A stretch of 64,000 nucleotides of DNA, taken from the NCBI GenBank assembly GCA_009782435.1, contig WRJA01000001.1, positions 26,374 to 90,373 on the forward strand, given 5' to 3'. Of the stretch, positions 25,078 through 34,860 are shown piece by piece. Numbering within the stretch: the stretch's first letter is position 1; each line of letters begins with the position of its first letter. Both the position numbers and the translations under genes were made by a program. The stretch is from Oscillospiraceae bacterium (lineage in GTDB: Bacteria > Bacillota > Clostridia > Oscillospirales > Oscillospiraceae). The notes beneath the pieces are model-generated. The model had not been told where the DNA came from. It did not search any database and worked only from the letters and a program-made list of their open reading frames with translations.

Positions 25078-26277
25078 TCATTTACCGGCGGTATCGCCGG
25101 ATTTATTCTTTGCTTTACCGAGTTTTCGCCTATCGGCGCCGGTGTTTTTTTTCATGTTTTTGTCGCTGCTCTGAGTCTGCGCGCTCTTTTCGGCGCCGTC
25201 GACCCGAAGAATCGCCTGTGCCTTTGACACGGACGTTTTTTTTGAAAATTCAGTCGGGCCCTCAGCTCGTTTTTTTCCGTTTTTGCGGCGGGCCGGTTTT
25301 TTCCTTACCGGCGGTTTTTCCTCCGTCGCGCCGGGTTCGGCAAAGGTCTCGGAGAATTCCTCAAACTCAATAATATCTGAATCGTCCCGGTATTCGGAAA
25401 ACTCATCTTCTTTTTCCTCCGGCAGTAAAACCTCCGGCATATCCTCCCCGTTTTTCGGTCTGCCGCCGGGTACCGGCGCGATCTCATCCGCGTCGTATTG
25501 TTTTATTACTACTTCATCGCCTTCGGTATCGAGCCTGACCTTTACCTTCCGGCGCAAAAGATTCACTTGCGCCACGCTGCCGTATCCGGCGGGGGTGCGT
25601 ACAAAAGTCCCGTTTTTCGGAACCTTCTTAACTAAATCCTCATAGGCCTCGTGTTCATAGCGCAAGCAGCACATAAGTCTGCCGCATGAACCGGATATCT
25701 TCGCCGGATTCAGCGACATCGATTGGATCTTTGCCATTTTTGTGGACACCGGCTGAAAATCATCAAGAAACTGCTTGCAGCAATACGGCCTTCCGCAGAT
25801 ACCGATGCCGCCGAGCATCTTCGTTTCGTCCCTGACGCCGATCTGGCGCAATTCGATTCGCGTTTTGCATACGGCCGCCAAGTCCTTTACAAGCTCCCGA
25901 AAATCCACCCTGCCTTCGGAGGTAAAGAAAAACATTATCTTGCTGCCCTCAAAATTGCATTCGACGTCAACAAGCTTCATATCGAGTCCGTGTTCGTTTA
26001 TTTTTTTCCGGCATACCTCAAACGCTTCAGCCTCACGCGTTCTGTTGATCTGAGCGCAGCGCGCGTCGTTATCCGTCGCTATCCTTACAACAGGCCGCAA
26101 CGGCGGCACTATACGCCCGTCGTCCACTTCGTGGTTGCCTCCGGTACACTCCCCCATTTCAAGTCCTTTGGAGGTTTCAACTATTACCGATTGCCCGTTT
26201 TTTATCGATAAGCCGCCGGGCGAGAAATAATATGCTTTACCCCGGCTTTTAAACTTTATGTTAACTACCTGTGTCAA
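25078..26277 (-). CDS. ricT: PSP1-domain protein RicT (YaaT)
   Basis: A 399-residue RicT homologue. The PSP1 core (about 1-270) contains the cysteine-rich signature 'GICGRPYCCKQFL' and 'GSCGRLMCCLRYE' that binds the Fe-S clusters of the RicA/F/T complex. In Bacillus that complex promotes RNase Y mRNA maturation and sporulation or competence. The last 130 residues are a low-complexity acidic then Lys-rich tail, longer than in B. subtilis. Start is TTG with GAGG eight bases upstream, 10 bp after holB, the usual holB-ricT order in Firmicutes. Confidence 0.93.
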   Translation of the reverse strand: MTQVVNIKFKSRGKAYYFSPGGLSIKNGQSVIVETSKGLEMGECTGGNHEVDDGRIVPPLRPVVRIATDNDARCAQINRTREAEAFEVCRKKINEHGLDMKLVDVECNFEGSKIMFFFTSEGRVDFRELVKDLAAVCKTRIELRQIGVRDETKMLGGIGICGRPYCCKQFLDDFQPVSTKMAKIQSMSLNPAKISGSCGRLMCCLRYEHEAYEDLVKKVPKNGTFVRTPAGYGSVAQVNLLRRKVKVRLDTEGDEVVIKQYDADEIAPVPGGRPKNGEDMPEVLLPEEKEDEFSEYRDDSDIIEFEEFSETFAEPGATEEKPPVRKKPARRKNGKKRAEGPTEFSKKTSVSKAQAILRVDGAEKSAQTQSSDKNMKKNTGADRRKLGKAKNKSGDTAGK

Positions 26278-26287
26278 ATTATTTTCC

Positions 26288-27112
26288 TCATTTCAATTCC
26301 ATCGTTCGCGCGCATATCATGCCGAAGAGATTTTTCACTCCGACATTCGAGCCGAGGTATTTTTCGGCGTCTTTCATCAGCTGCGCTATATCCTTCAGTT
26401 TTTTCCGTCCGAGTCCCGGATCGGCGCGGCGAGCGCATAATATATCCGCGACGGAAAACATGACGCATTCGGCAAATTCGGCGGCCGCGGCTGAACTCAT
26501 CTTCTCCGCTTCCGCGAAACAGCGTAAAAGCTCAGGTCTGTCTCCGGACGCGGCGATCTCAAGATATTGCCGCGCGTATTTTTCGATCTCATCGTCAAAC
26601 GGAGCCGCATCGTCGTTTTCCGTGATCTCAACACATCTTGAGCGTATAGTATCAAGAAAAAACCCCGCGTTTCCCGCGCATAATATGACGGCCGCATGCG
26701 CCGGCGGTTCTTCAAGCATTTTTAAAAGGGCGTTTTGCGCCGGAACATTCATATAGCCCGCGTCCGCGATCAAATATACTTTTCGCGCCGCCTCATTCGG
26801 AAGCACGGAAAAATCCGCGACAGCGGCGCGTATCCGCTCGACGCTCAGCTCTTTTTTAAAGGCGCCTTTGTCGTCTTTTTCACGCTCTACGATTATTACG
26901 TCCGGATGTATCCGGGAGCTTATTTTTCTGCAATTTTTGCATGAACCGCAGGGTTTGTTCTCCGATTCACACAGCAAAGCCGCCGCCAGCTTCATCGATA
27001 ACCGGTCTCGGTTTTCTTCGGAGGCGGACGCCGCGATGTACGCGTGCAAAAGCTTTGGTCGTTCTGTTATTACCATACCGGCATCCTGTTTTATGCCGGG
27101 TCCGCGTTTCAT
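26288..27112 (-). CDS. holB: DNA polymerase III delta' subunit
   Basis: A 274-residue clamp-loader subunit. It shows the zinc module 'CGSCKNCRKI', the SRC-type sensor 'SRCVEI', 'VYLIADAGYMNVPAQNALLKMLEEPP' (delta'/DnaX core) and a helical C-terminal collar domain. The N-terminal P-loop is degenerate, as expected for delta'. Starts in an ATGA overlap with acpP and is followed by ricT. Confidence 0.88.
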   Translation of the reverse strand: MKRGPGIKQDAGMVITERPKLLHAYIAASASEENRDRLSMKLAAALLCESENKPCGSCKNCRKISSRIHPDVIIVEREKDDKGAFKKELSVERIRAAVADFSVLPNEAARKVYLIADAGYMNVPAQNALLKMLEEPPAHAAVILCAGNAGFFLDTIRSRCVEITENDDAAPFDDEIEKYARQYLEIAASGDRPELLRCFAEAEKMSSAAAAEFAECVMFSVADILCARRADPGLGRKKLKDIAQLMKDAEKYLGSNVGVKNLFGMICARTMELK

Positions 27113-27348
27113 TTGCGGCCCGGCAATGTTTTTTCAATATATTCGGCGATTTGGCCCGCAGTAAACAAGTCCTTGGCGTCATTCTCGTTTATAAGAATGC
27201 CGAACTCCTCTTCCAATGACATGTTCAATTCCACGACATCCAACGAATCGGCGCCCAAATCATCTATTATGTGGGTATCCGGGGTTACAGTACCGGGATC
27301 TATCTCAAATTGGCGAGCTAAAAGTTCCTTGATCTTTTCATAATACAT
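27109..27348 (-). CDS. acpP: acyl carrier protein
   Basis: A 79-residue acidic four-helix carrier. The phosphopantetheine Ser is in 'DLGADSLDVVELNMSLEEEFG', with the preceding 'DTHIIDDLG' loop. It carries growing acyl chains for fatty-acid synthesis or another acyl system. It sits between jag and holB rather than in a fab cluster, translationally coupled to holB. Length and residues are fully normal. Confidence 0.95.
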   Translation of the reverse strand: MYYEKIKELLARQFEIDPGTVTPDTHIIDDLGADSLDVVELNMSLEEEFGILINENDAKDLFTAGQIAEYIEKTLPGRK

Positions 27349-27387
27349 TAAGCACCCTCCCGACGAATTTTCGCCGTGAAGCGGAAA

Positions 27388-28059
27388 TCAACTCCACTCT
27401 CTTACCTTGCGGTCATTTTTCCCGCCCGAATCCGGCTTTGATACCGATACAACGACCCGCCTGTTCGGCTCCGTTCCCGTGGAACCGGTCACAACGCCCT
27501 CATAGTCCTGCAGGGCAGTATGGACAATATGGCGTTCATAGGAATTCATGGGTTCAAGAGTCATCGGTCTGCGATACTTTATTGCTTTATCAGCCATTTT
27601 TTTTGCAAGATATACAAGCGAATCTTCTCTCTTGTTCCTGTAGTTTTCGGCGTCGACGCTGATATGCGCGTGTTTCTCTCCGCCGCGATTGACGGCATAG
27701 TTGGCAAGGTGCTGTATCGCGTCGAGAGTTTCGCCGCGGCGACCGATAACGGCGCCCGGTTTTTCACCAACCAAGTTAATATTCAGGCCGTTTTCATGCC
27801 GGGTCGTTTCAAGTTCCGCTTCGACTCCCATACGCTCCAGCAATCCTCTGATAAAACTCTCCGCTCTTTCTTCGTATGAATCCGTGACTTCATAAGTGAC
27901 CTTCACAACAGCGGCAACCGTGCCGAGGCCTAAAAATCCCTGCTTGGAGCGTTCAAGTATCTCAACAGACACATCCTCGCGTTCGAGTCCGAGCTGCGCC
28001 AACGCTGCGGCAACGGCTTCTTCCTCGGTTTTTCCGCTGACTGTTACTGAATTGTACAT
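27388..28059 (-). CDS. jag: RNA-binding protein Jag/KhpB (EloR)
   Basis: 223 residues with the Jag-N domain ('VTVSGKTEEEAVAAALAQLG'), a KH-like domain with 'VIGRRGETLDAIQHLANYAVNR' and a C-terminal R3H domain ('PMNSYERHIVHTALQ'). The protein binds RNA with KhpA and controls cell elongation in streptococci. It lies directly after yidC as in most Firmicutes. GGAGG is 12 nt before the ATG. Confidence 0.95.
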   Translation of the reverse strand: MYNSVTVSGKTEEEAVAAALAQLGLEREDVSVEILERSKQGFLGLGTVAAVVKVTYEVTDSYEERAESFIRGLLERMGVEAELETTRHENGLNINLVGEKPGAVIGRRGETLDAIQHLANYAVNRGGEKHAHISVDAENYRNKREDSLVYLAKKMADKAIKYRRPMTLEPMNSYERHIVHTALQDYEGVVTGSTGTEPNRRVVVSVSKPDSGGKNDRKVREWS

Positions 28060-28089
28060 ATGCCGTATGTTCCTCCGTCAATAGTAAAC

Positions 28090-29433
28090 TTAAAGGAAAC
28101 GCTGCTGCCGATCCTCAGCCTCGTCCGGCGGCCGGAACTCTTCCGGCTCGTTGATTTTGTCTTCACCGTCCGGGTCGTCTTTTCGGGTCTCAATCTCCGG
28201 GTATCCTTCGGATTCGCCGTCCGAATCGTCCGGGCCCGACTCATCTGTCGAAGTTTCGGAATCAAAAAATCTGTCGGCGACATATGCTCTGCCGCGGGCA
28301 AATTTTCTGTTTCCCGATTGAGCGTCCGATATATCGGGAGCTTCTATTCCGAGTTTTTTACGGCGCTCTTCGCGCTCCGCCCTTTCGGTGGCCGCGTGGC
28401 GCTCGTCTTCCTTGGCTCTCTCTTGCGCTGTTAATCTTTTCTTGCTCGTATTCGAATTTTTAGTCGTTTTCCCTTCGGCGCGAAGTTTTTCGGTTTCAGT
28501 CCGTTTCTTCTCGTATTCGATCTCTCTGAGTTTTTCGTCTCTCTCGCGCACTTCCTGCTCGGCCGCCAGTTTTTTTGTGTAATGCTTTGTGAGGATTATC
28601 TCCTGAAACAGTCCGAAAAATCCCTGCGCTATCCAGTATACTCCCAAGGCCGCCGGCATTATGAAGCAAATATAAAGCGACACGAGCGGCATCATCAGCG
28701 CGGTGTATTTCATGGTTTTTTTCTGCTGTTCCGTCCCTGATTGGACCTGTGGATTCATCTTATTGCTTATCTCCATCGTCAGATAGCCGATAAGCGCGGA
28801 TATGATGGGTATCAGGAACAGCCCGAGCGCGGGAAGCCAATCGGAGAGATCGCTCCAATCGACCCTCAGGAAAAAGTTCCACTGGGGCCTGTCGCCCAGA
28901 TTCAGGCCCAAGAAATTCAAGTCGATATCAATGGATTCCGGCACTATGGTCCTGATCGCTTCAAAATGCTCGTGCATAAGGTTTGCCAAAGGTATCTCAG
29001 CATAGGCGTCCGCTTTCGCAGGTATCTCATAGAGACCTTTGATCACAAAATAGTTGGTGATCTTTGAGACCTGACCGGATGTAAGTCTCATAAGCTGCGA
29101 CAACGGCTGCCGGATCACGCTGTAAAGAGCTATCAGTATCGGAAAAGGAATAAGATTCCAAAGGCAGCCCGACATCGGATTGACTTTTTCGCTCTTATAG
29201 AGTTTGGATACCTCTTCCTGATAAGCTTTCTGGTTCCCTTCATGCTTTTTTTCCAGTTCCTTGACCTTTGATGACAGCCTGGACATGTTCATCATGCCGC
29301 GCTTGCCTTTCATCTGCAGCGGCATGAAAATCAGCTTGAACGCAAGGCTGAAAAGAACAATGGCCCAACCGTAATTGCCTGTAAAATCATAAAGAGCCAA
29401 CAGTATCCATGCAAATGGCTGTGTTAGTGACAT
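28090..29433 (-). CDS. yidC: YidC/Oxa1 membrane insertase
   Basis: 447 residues. The conserved insertase core has 'YGWAIVLFSLAFKLIFMPLQMK' (TM with the groove Arg/Lys region), the coiled-coil hairpin 'RLSSKVKELEKKHEGNQKAYQEEVSKLY', 'NPMSGCLWNLIPFPILIALY' and the last helices. There is no cleavable lipobox. The C-terminal 150 residues are first Lys/Glu-rich and then very acidic ('DESGPDDSDGESEGYPEIE'), longer than usual and perhaps ribosome-contacting. Start has TAGGAGAACCCTG. Part of the rpmH operon. Confidence 0.93.
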   Translation of the reverse strand: MSLTQPFAWILLALYDFTGNYGWAIVLFSLAFKLIFMPLQMKGKRGMMNMSRLSSKVKELEKKHEGNQKAYQEEVSKLYKSEKVNPMSGCLWNLIPFPILIALYSVIRQPLSQLMRLTSGQVSKITNYFVIKGLYEIPAKADAYAEIPLANLMHEHFEAIRTIVPESIDIDLNFLGLNLGDRPQWNFFLRVDWSDLSDWLPALGLFLIPIISALIGYLTMEISNKMNPQVQSGTEQQKKTMKYTALMMPLVSLYICFIMPAALGVYWIAQGFFGLFQEIILTKHYTKKLAAEQEVRERDEKLREIEYEKKRTETEKLRAEGKTTKNSNTSKKRLTAQERAKEDERHAATERAEREERRKKLGIEAPDISDAQSGNRKFARGRAYVADRFFDSETSTDESGPDDSDGESEGYPEIETRKDDPDGEDKINEPEEFRPPDEAEDRQQRFL

Positions 29434-29466
29434 CAGGGTTCTCCTATCAGGTAGCGTTGTTCCCGA

Positions 29467-29685
29467 TCACGGTACGGGGTCATAGAAGTCGTGCTCTCTT
29501 TTATGAAAAGGATGGCATTTTATTATGCGCTTCACGCTCAGCAGAGTACCCTTGAGGGCTCCGTGTTTTTCAAAGGCTTCAAGCGCATACTGCGAACATG
29601 TCGGCACAAAACAACAGGTCGGCCGTGTCAGGGGCGAAATGAATCTTCTGTAGAATTTAACAGCGCCGATAAGCAGTGTCTTCAC
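29467..29685 (-). CDS. yidD: membrane protein insertion efficiency factor YidD
   Basis: A 72-residue YidD: '[38 protein letters not shown]' with the conserved Cys cluster and '[19 protein letters not shown]'. GTG start overlapping the rnpA stop (GTGA). It helps YidC-dependent insertion. Confidence 0.95.
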   Translation of the reverse strand: MKTLLIGAVKFYRRFISPLTRPTCCFVPTCSQYALEAFEKHGALKGTLLSVKRIIKCHPFHKREHDFYDPVP

Positions 29686-30053
29686 AGCTCATCGCCTTTT
29701 TCCGAGCCGGCCAACAAGCCGAGTTTCGCTCCGGCATCAAGGAAAGCCTGTTCAAGCTGTTTAAACTCCGCGAACCGGCTGCTGACTCTCGCCACCGCGA
29801 CAATGTCGTATCCGACGGCAAACTTATCCTCGTTTACACGGTATATCTCTTTCAGGCGCCTGCGCACCCTGTTCCTGTGGACCGCTTTGCCCAGCTTTTT
29901 TGTCACCGTGATGCCTATCCGGTTATGCCCGGTTTTCGTTTTCCTCGAATAAATCACCATATACGGCGTCACCGTCGTCCTGCCTTTTGAGTACAGTCGC
30001 TTGAATTCATGATTCTTTTTGAGCGATACGGATTTTTTCACAGATACCACCAT
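29682..30053 (-). CDS. rnpA: ribonuclease P protein component
   Basis: Protein subunit of RNase P, which trims tRNA 5' ends. The signature '[13 protein letters not shown]' (RNR motif) is intact, preceded by '[20 protein letters not shown]'. About 123 residues from the ATG at 30053 (the track's TTG is three codons earlier). It lies between rpmH and yidD, the canonical order. Confidence 0.95.
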   Translation of the reverse strand: MVVSVKKSVSLKKNHEFKRLYSKGRTTVTPYMVIYSRKTKTGHNRIGITVTKKLGKAVHRNRVRRRLKEIYRVNEDKFAVGYDIVAVARVSSRFAEFKQLEQAFLDAGAKLGLLAGSEKGDEL

Positions 30054-30146
30054 GTTCTGCAAACCGCGTTGAGTTTACATGCGAGATCGGGGCTTTTCAG
30101 CCCTAACGAGACGCTCGTCCGCGCGCCCTTGCCGTTTTATTGCCGC

Positions 30147-30281
30147 TCAATAGGAGAGCTTAGTTCTTCCCTTTGCTCTGCGGCGGGCCAATACCTTACG
30201 CCCGTTTCTTGTGGACATCCTCTTACGGAAACCGTGTTCCTTTTTTCTTTGGCGTTTTTTAGGTTGATAAGTGCGAAACAT
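30147..30281 (-). CDS. rpmH: ribosomal protein L34
   Basis: The 44-residue L34: '[20 protein letters not shown]' then '[19 protein letters not shown]', complete and canonical apart from F-R for K-R at the start. It is the C-terminal part of a longer track ORF whose N-terminal half is leader sequence. First gene of the rpmH-rnpA-yidD-yidC-jag-acpP-holB-ricT operon, behind a TTGACA-18-TATTAT promoter. Confidence 0.95.
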   Translation of the reverse strand: MFRTYQPKKRQRKKEHGFRKRMSTRNGRKVLARRRAKGRTKLSY

Positions 30282-30334
30282 ATTACTGATACCCTGCCTT
30301 TCTGCCGGGCCGTAGAATCCCGGGCGGTCAATAT

Positions 30335-30364
30335 ATAATATCTCAAAACCGTAAACCGTGTCAA
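30335..30364 (-). promoter_or_regulatory. rpmH operon promoter
   Basis: On the minus strand TTGACA (30359-30364), 18 bp, TATTAT (30335-30340). Leader of about 45 nt before rpmH. Confidence 0.7.
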
Positions 30365-30463
30365 TAAATATTTCCTTTCCGGGGTACAAAGAAAAATACG
30401 GTGCATCGCGCGGCAAGCCGTGCTATATTTATACCGATGAAAAAATGCAAGGAGGCCGGCCGT

Positions 30464-30925
30464 ATGCCTGTCAAAAATCCCAACCTGAAACTGCATGACA
30501 GCAAAGACATGCCGAGAATCGAGACACTGACAGACCCGAAGGCTGTCGCGCGTTACGGCGGTCCCCGAATGCTTATCGCTCCGCCTCTCGACTACGACGC
30601 TTTGATGAAACGCATCCCCCGGGGCAAAGTCATCACCACCGACAGATTGAGGGAATACCTCGCGAAAACAAACAACGCCGATTTCACATGTCCGCTTACC
30701 TGCGGCATATTCGTCAATATCGTCGCCCACGCCGATTTCGAGCGCGGCGGCGCTGACGAAACGCCGTGGTGGAGGACCTTGAAAAAAGACGGGGAGCTGA
30801 ACGAGAAATATCCGGAAGGTATCGACGGCCAAAAACTGCGGCTTGAAGCGGAAGGTCACGAGGTCATTCAAAAAGGCAAGCGTTATTTTTTGAAGGACTG
30901 TGAGAAAAAGCTTTTCACGCTGTAA
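30464..30925 (+). CDS. MGMT-family (alkyltransferase-like) protein
   Basis: 153 residues from the ATG at 30464, which has AAGGAGG eight bases upstream; the track ORF starts 21 codons earlier. The middle resembles the DNA-binding half of O6-alkylguanine transferases ('RIPRGKVITTDRLREYL'). The rest matches the MGMT-like family pattern 'TPWWRTLKKDGELNEKYPEGIDGQKLRLEAEGH'. The alkyl-acceptor PCHR motif is absent, so it cannot act as a suicide methyltransferase; a DNA lesion or base recognition role is inferred. It occupies the position next to rpmH where dnaA is often found. A true Ogt is encoded at 43799. Confidence 0.8.
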   Translation: MPVKNPNLKLHDSKDMPRIETLTDPKAVARYGGPRMLIAPPLDYDALMKRIPRGKVITTDRLREYLAKTNNADFTCPLTCGIFVNIVAHADFERGGADETPWWRTLKKDGELNEKYPEGIDGQKLRLEAEGHEVIQKGKRYFLKDCEKKLFTL

Positions 30926-30973
30926 CAGACATGTAAAATGAAATTTTTCCGACGGGAGGCCGGCCGGACATAA

Positions 30974-31018
30974 AAACGGTAAGCCGCGGCGATTTGTGAC
31001 CGCCGCGGCTTACCGTTT
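30974..31018. terminator. bidirectional terminator
   Basis: Perfect 18-bp stem AAACGGTAAGCCGCGGCG with a 9-nt loop. On the minus strand it is followed by TTATG after CCGTTT, ending V-ATPase operon 1; on the plus strand it ends the MGMT-like gene. Confidence 0.8.
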
Positions 31019-31028
31019 GCGATATAGC

Positions 31029-31682
31029 TTAATATTCGTAATTGTGGGCTTGTTTCAAAACCATTTCTTTGACTTTCATGAGTCTGACTTTTGTAGCTAA
31101 GTCGTTTTCCTCAAGCTTCATAACGATGTACTTAATATTCTTTTGGAGCTCGGGAATCATTACGTACTCTAAGGCGTTGACCCTTCTGCGCACTTTTTCG
31201 ATCTCCTGCGCCAAAAGCTGCATGGTCTTTTCGACCTGAGCAAGCTCTAACATATCCTCAAACACTTCGGCAAGTTTTGTCACGGCGTCGTCCAATTCGC
31301 CCGACGTTTGAGCAAAACCGTAAGGATAAATATCCGAGGATTCCGTATCGCGGGTCTTGAAGTCAAAAACCGGCACGTTCACGCTCATAACATTTTTGAA
31401 CGACATATTGAGCGCAACTGTTTGCCGCGGATATAGAAGCGCCTGCTCCAACATCTCCGGCGACATAACGGCGCTCGCTATCGTAAGAGCCGCAAAGGCT
31501 CCGCTCAGCTTATCCTCGACCCTTGTCCGCAATTCACGGTTGCGGCGCACCACCATCAAAAACTGCCGCATAAGCTCATCGCGTTTATCCTTCAGGAGCT
31601 TGTGGCCGCGCAACGCTGTCCTGTACCGGCCTTTCAGCTGGTTCAAGACCATCCTTGTCGGATTTATCGTGCCGGACGCCAT
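31029..31682 (-). CDS. atpD: V/A-type ATPase subunit D (operon 1)
   Basis: 217 residues; central rotor stalk. Two long antiparallel coiled coils frame the protein ('NQLKGRYRTALRGHKLLKDKRDELMR' at the N-terminus and 'KTMQLLAQEIEKVRRRVNALEYVMIPELQ' at the C-terminus), the family signature. Last gene of the nine-gene operon 1, ending at a terminator. About 15 residues longer than its operon 2 counterpart. Confidence 0.95.
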   Translation of the reverse strand: MASGTINPTRMVLNQLKGRYRTALRGHKLLKDKRDELMRQFLMVVRRNRELRTRVEDKLSGAFAALTIASAVMSPEMLEQALLYPRQTVALNMSFKNVMSVNVPVFDFKTRDTESSDIYPYGFAQTSGELDDAVTKLAEVFEDMLELAQVEKTMQLLAQEIEKVRRRVNALEYVMIPELQKNIKYIVMKLEENDLATKVRLMKVKEMVLKQAHNYEY

Positions 31683-31700
31683 AAGCGATCAGTCCTTTCC

Positions 31701-33077
31701 CTACCCCTTTACGGGCATGTATTTATCGATCATCTCCGTCTTCACGCGCTTGAGCTCTGTCCTCGGCAATATGCTCAGGAGCTCCCAGCCGAGTTCGAGC
31801 GTGTCTTCTATAGAGCGGTTTGCTTCGTTGCCCTGATTAACATAGCGCGCTTCGAATTCATCCGCGAATTTGGCGAAGAGCTTGTCATTTTCCGATAAAG
31901 CGGCTTCACCGAGTATAGTCATGAGTTCCTTCGCGTCTTTTCCGCGCGCGTAACCCGCGAAAATCTGATTCATGGTGCCGGCGTGGTCCTCTCTGGTCTT
32001 GCCTTCGCCTATTCCCTTGTCCTTGAGACGGCTGAGGCTCGGCAGAACGTCGACCGGCGGCACTATGCCCTTCCTGTGCAGATCTCGGGAAAGTATAATC
32101 TGGCCCTCGGTTATGTATCCGGTAAGGTCGGGGATCGGGTGGGTCTTGTCGTCTTCCGGCATGGTCAGTATCGGTATCATGGTTATAGAGCCGTCCTTAC
32201 CGATACGCCGTCCCGCTCTTTCATACATGGTGGCAAGGTCGGTATAAAGGTATCCGGGATAACCGCGGCGGCCGGGGACTTCTTTTTTTGCCGCCGATAT
32301 CTCGCGAAGAGCGTCGGCGTAGTTTGTTATGTCGGTAAGAATAACGAGCACGTGCATGTCTTTTTCAAAAGCCAGATACTCGGCGGCTGTAAGCGCCATA
32401 CGCGGCGTCGCTATTCTTTCAACGGCCGGGTCGTTCGCCAGATTCGTGAACAGAACGGTCCTGTCTATTGCGCCCGTACGCTTGAACTCACGCACAAAGT
32501 ATTCGGATTCCTCAAAGGTTATGCCTATGGCAGCAAATACGACGGCGAAATTCGATTCCGTGCCCAAAACTCTCGCCTGACGGGCTATCTGCGCCGCCAA
32601 AGCCGCGTGAGGCAATCCGGAGCCGGAGAATATCGGCAGCTTCTGGCCTCTGACCAATGTGTTGAGCCCGTCGACCGTCGAAACGCCGGTCTGTATGAAT
32701 TCGGCGGGATAAGCCCTCGCTGACGGATTCATCGGAAGTCCGTTAATATCCCTGTGCGCGTCCGGAAGAATCGCCGGGCCCGCGTCGATGGGTTCTCCCA
32801 TGCCGTTGAACACGCGGCCGAGCATATCCTCGGATACGCCGAGCTCCAAGGGCCTTCCGAGAAAGCGCACCTTGCTCTCGGCAAGGTTTATTCCCGCTGC
32901 CGACTCAAACAACTGCACGACAGCCGTATCCCGGTCGACCTCAAGCACTTTACAGCGTCTTGTTTCGCCTGAAGGCAATTCGATCTCGGCCAACTCGTCG
33001 TAGGTGACTCCTTCGACATTTTTTACCAACATGAGCGGGCTTGCGATCTCTCTTATTGTTTTATATTCTCTAATCAC
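31701..33077 (-). CDS. atpB: V/A-type ATPase subunit B (operon 1)
   Basis: 458 residues; the non-catalytic nucleotide-site subunit of the A3B3 head. '[19 protein letters not shown]' sits where the P-loop would be, and '[35 protein letters not shown]' is the B-type signature. Start overlaps the stop of subunit A (ATGA-type, 4 bp). Confidence 0.97.
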   Translation of the reverse strand: MIREYKTIREIASPLMLVKNVEGVTYDELAEIELPSGETRRCKVLEVDRDTAVVQLFESAAGINLAESKVRFLGRPLELGVSEDMLGRVFNGMGEPIDAGPAILPDAHRDINGLPMNPSARAYPAEFIQTGVSTVDGLNTLVRGQKLPIFSGSGLPHAALAAQIARQARVLGTESNFAVVFAAIGITFEESEYFVREFKRTGAIDRTVLFTNLANDPAVERIATPRMALTAAEYLAFEKDMHVLVILTDITNYADALREISAAKKEVPGRRGYPGYLYTDLATMYERAGRRIGKDGSITMIPILTMPEDDKTHPIPDLTGYITEGQIILSRDLHRKGIVPPVDVLPSLSRLKDKGIGEGKTREDHAGTMNQIFAGYARGKDAKELMTILGEAALSENDKLFAKFADEFEARYVNQGNEANRSIEDTLELGWELLSILPRTELKRVKTEMIDKYMPVKG

Positions 33078-34843
33078 AGCGTCTCACCTCCGGCGGCGAT
33101 TTCTTCGATTTGAGCCTTAACATCCTGCGCTATCTCGGCATAGACTTTAGCGTATTCTTCGACCGGCACGCTTTTTGCGCGGCCTATTCGCTCGCGCGCG
33201 GCAATTTCAAACAGCTTGTTCATATCGCCCCCCCGCGCCAAAGCGTCGCGGCAAAGCAGATCATATTCAAGTATCAGATCAATGAGCAGATACTGACGCT
33301 CACAGGACGAATAGCTGTCGATATCGAGAAAAGCGTTCTGTTGCAAAAAGTCCTCGCGAAGCATCTTGGCGGTCTCCATAGTCAGGCGGTCGTTCGAGGA
33401 TAAAGCGTCCTGCCCGACAAGTCTGACGATCTCCTGAAGTCTTGCTTCATCTTGAAGTATGCTCAGGGCTTTCTCTCGATCTTGCATGTATTTCGGGCTG
33501 AATTCCTTATCATACCATGGTTTGAGCGAATCAACATACAATGAATAACTGTTCAGCCAGTTTATTGCAGGAAAGTGACGCGAATAGGCGAGAGCGGCGT
33601 CAAGGCCCCAGAAGACTTTCACTATACGCATCGTCGCCTGTGAGACCGGCTCCGAAATATCTCCGCCCGGAGGTGACACGGCTCCGATAGCCGTCAGACT
33701 GCCGACACGCCCGTCGGCGCCCAAGCATTCCACAACGCCGGCGCGCTCATAAAACTGCGCGAGACGAGAGGCGAGATACGCGGGATAACCTTCCTCACCG
33801 GGCATCTCCTCGAGCCGTCCTGACATTTCGCGTAAGGCCTCGGCCCAGCGGGACGTTGAGTCCGCGATGACCGCGACGTCGTAACCCATGTCGCGGAAAT
33901 ACTCGGCTATCGTTATGCCCGTGTATATCGAGGCTTCGCGCGCTGCGACCGGCATGTCGGAGGTATTTGCGATGAGAACTGTCCTTTTCATCAGCGGCTC
34001 TCCGCTTCGCGGGTCAGTCAGCTCCGGGAATTCCATGAGAACGTCCGTCATCTCGTTACCGCGCTCTCCGCAGCCTATATAGATGACGATGTCGACGTCG
34101 GACCATTTTGCGAGTTGGTGCTGAACGACCGTTTTTCCCGAACCGAACGGACCGGGCACGGCGGCGGTGCCGCCTTTCGCGAGCGGGAACAAAGTGTCTA
34201 TGACCCTTTGCCCGGAAGCAAGCGGCCGATCCGGCACTTGCTTTCTCAGATAAGGCCTGCTCACACGAACCGGCCACCTTTGCATGAGGGTCAGATCGCG
34301 CTCAGTACCGTCGTCAAGCTTAAGTACCGCCACGGTCTCCTCAACGGTATAATTTCCCGCCTCGATCTTGGTTATTACGCCCGAAAGCCCGGGCGGAACC
34401 ATTATCTTGTGCAAAACTGTTGGAGTTTCGTCAACGGTCCCGATAATATCGCCCGCGCCCACTTTATTGCCGACGGCCGCAACAGGCACAAAATCCCATT
34501 TCTTTGTGCGGTTGAGCGCCGGCACATCGACACCTCTCGCTATCGTATGCCCCGTAAGCTCGCGTATTTCGGTAAGCGGACGCTGAATACCGTCGTATAT
34601 CCCCTCCATCATACCGGGGCCCAGTTCAACCGACAGGGGAAAGCCTGTGGTTTCCACAGACGCCCCCGGACCGAGTCCGCTGGTCTCCTCATAGACCTGA
34701 ATGGAAGCGTTGTCCGCCGTCATATTGAGTATTTCGCCGATCAGCCGCTGGTTGCCGACCCGCACCACGTCCGCTACATTGGCGTCGGCCATGCCGCTTG
34801 CCATTACCAACGGTCCCGATACTTTTGTAATTGTTCCGCTCAT
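33074..34843 (-). CDS. atpA: V/A-type ATPase catalytic subunit A (operon 1)
   Basis: 589 residues. The Walker A motif is '[19 protein letters not shown]', the catalytic Glu region is '[15 protein letters not shown]', and the bulge or non-homologous region (about 110-190) marks it as V/A rather than F type. '[30 protein letters not shown]' is the signature. ATP hydrolysis or synthesis here drives or uses the ring made by subunit K of the same operon, which looks Na+-specific. Confidence 0.97.
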   Translation of the reverse strand: MSGTITKVSGPLVMASGMADANVADVVRVGNQRLIGEILNMTADNASIQVYEETSGLGPGASVETTGFPLSVELGPGMMEGIYDGIQRPLTEIRELTGHTIARGVDVPALNRTKKWDFVPVAAVGNKVGAGDIIGTVDETPTVLHKIMVPPGLSGVITKIEAGNYTVEETVAVLKLDDGTERDLTLMQRWPVRVSRPYLRKQVPDRPLASGQRVIDTLFPLAKGGTAAVPGPFGSGKTVVQHQLAKWSDVDIVIYIGCGERGNEMTDVLMEFPELTDPRSGEPLMKRTVLIANTSDMPVAAREASIYTGITIAEYFRDMGYDVAVIADSTSRWAEALREMSGRLEEMPGEEGYPAYLASRLAQFYERAGVVECLGADGRVGSLTAIGAVSPPGGDISEPVSQATMRIVKVFWGLDAALAYSRHFPAINWLNSYSLYVDSLKPWYDKEFSPKYMQDREKALSILQDEARLQEIVRLVGQDALSSNDRLTMETAKMLREDFLQQNAFLDIDSYSSCERQYLLIDLILEYDLLCRDALARGGDMNKLFEIAARERIGRAKSVPVEEYAKVYAEIAQDVKAQIEEIAAGGETL

Positions 34844-34860
34844 TTACATACCTTCCTTCA

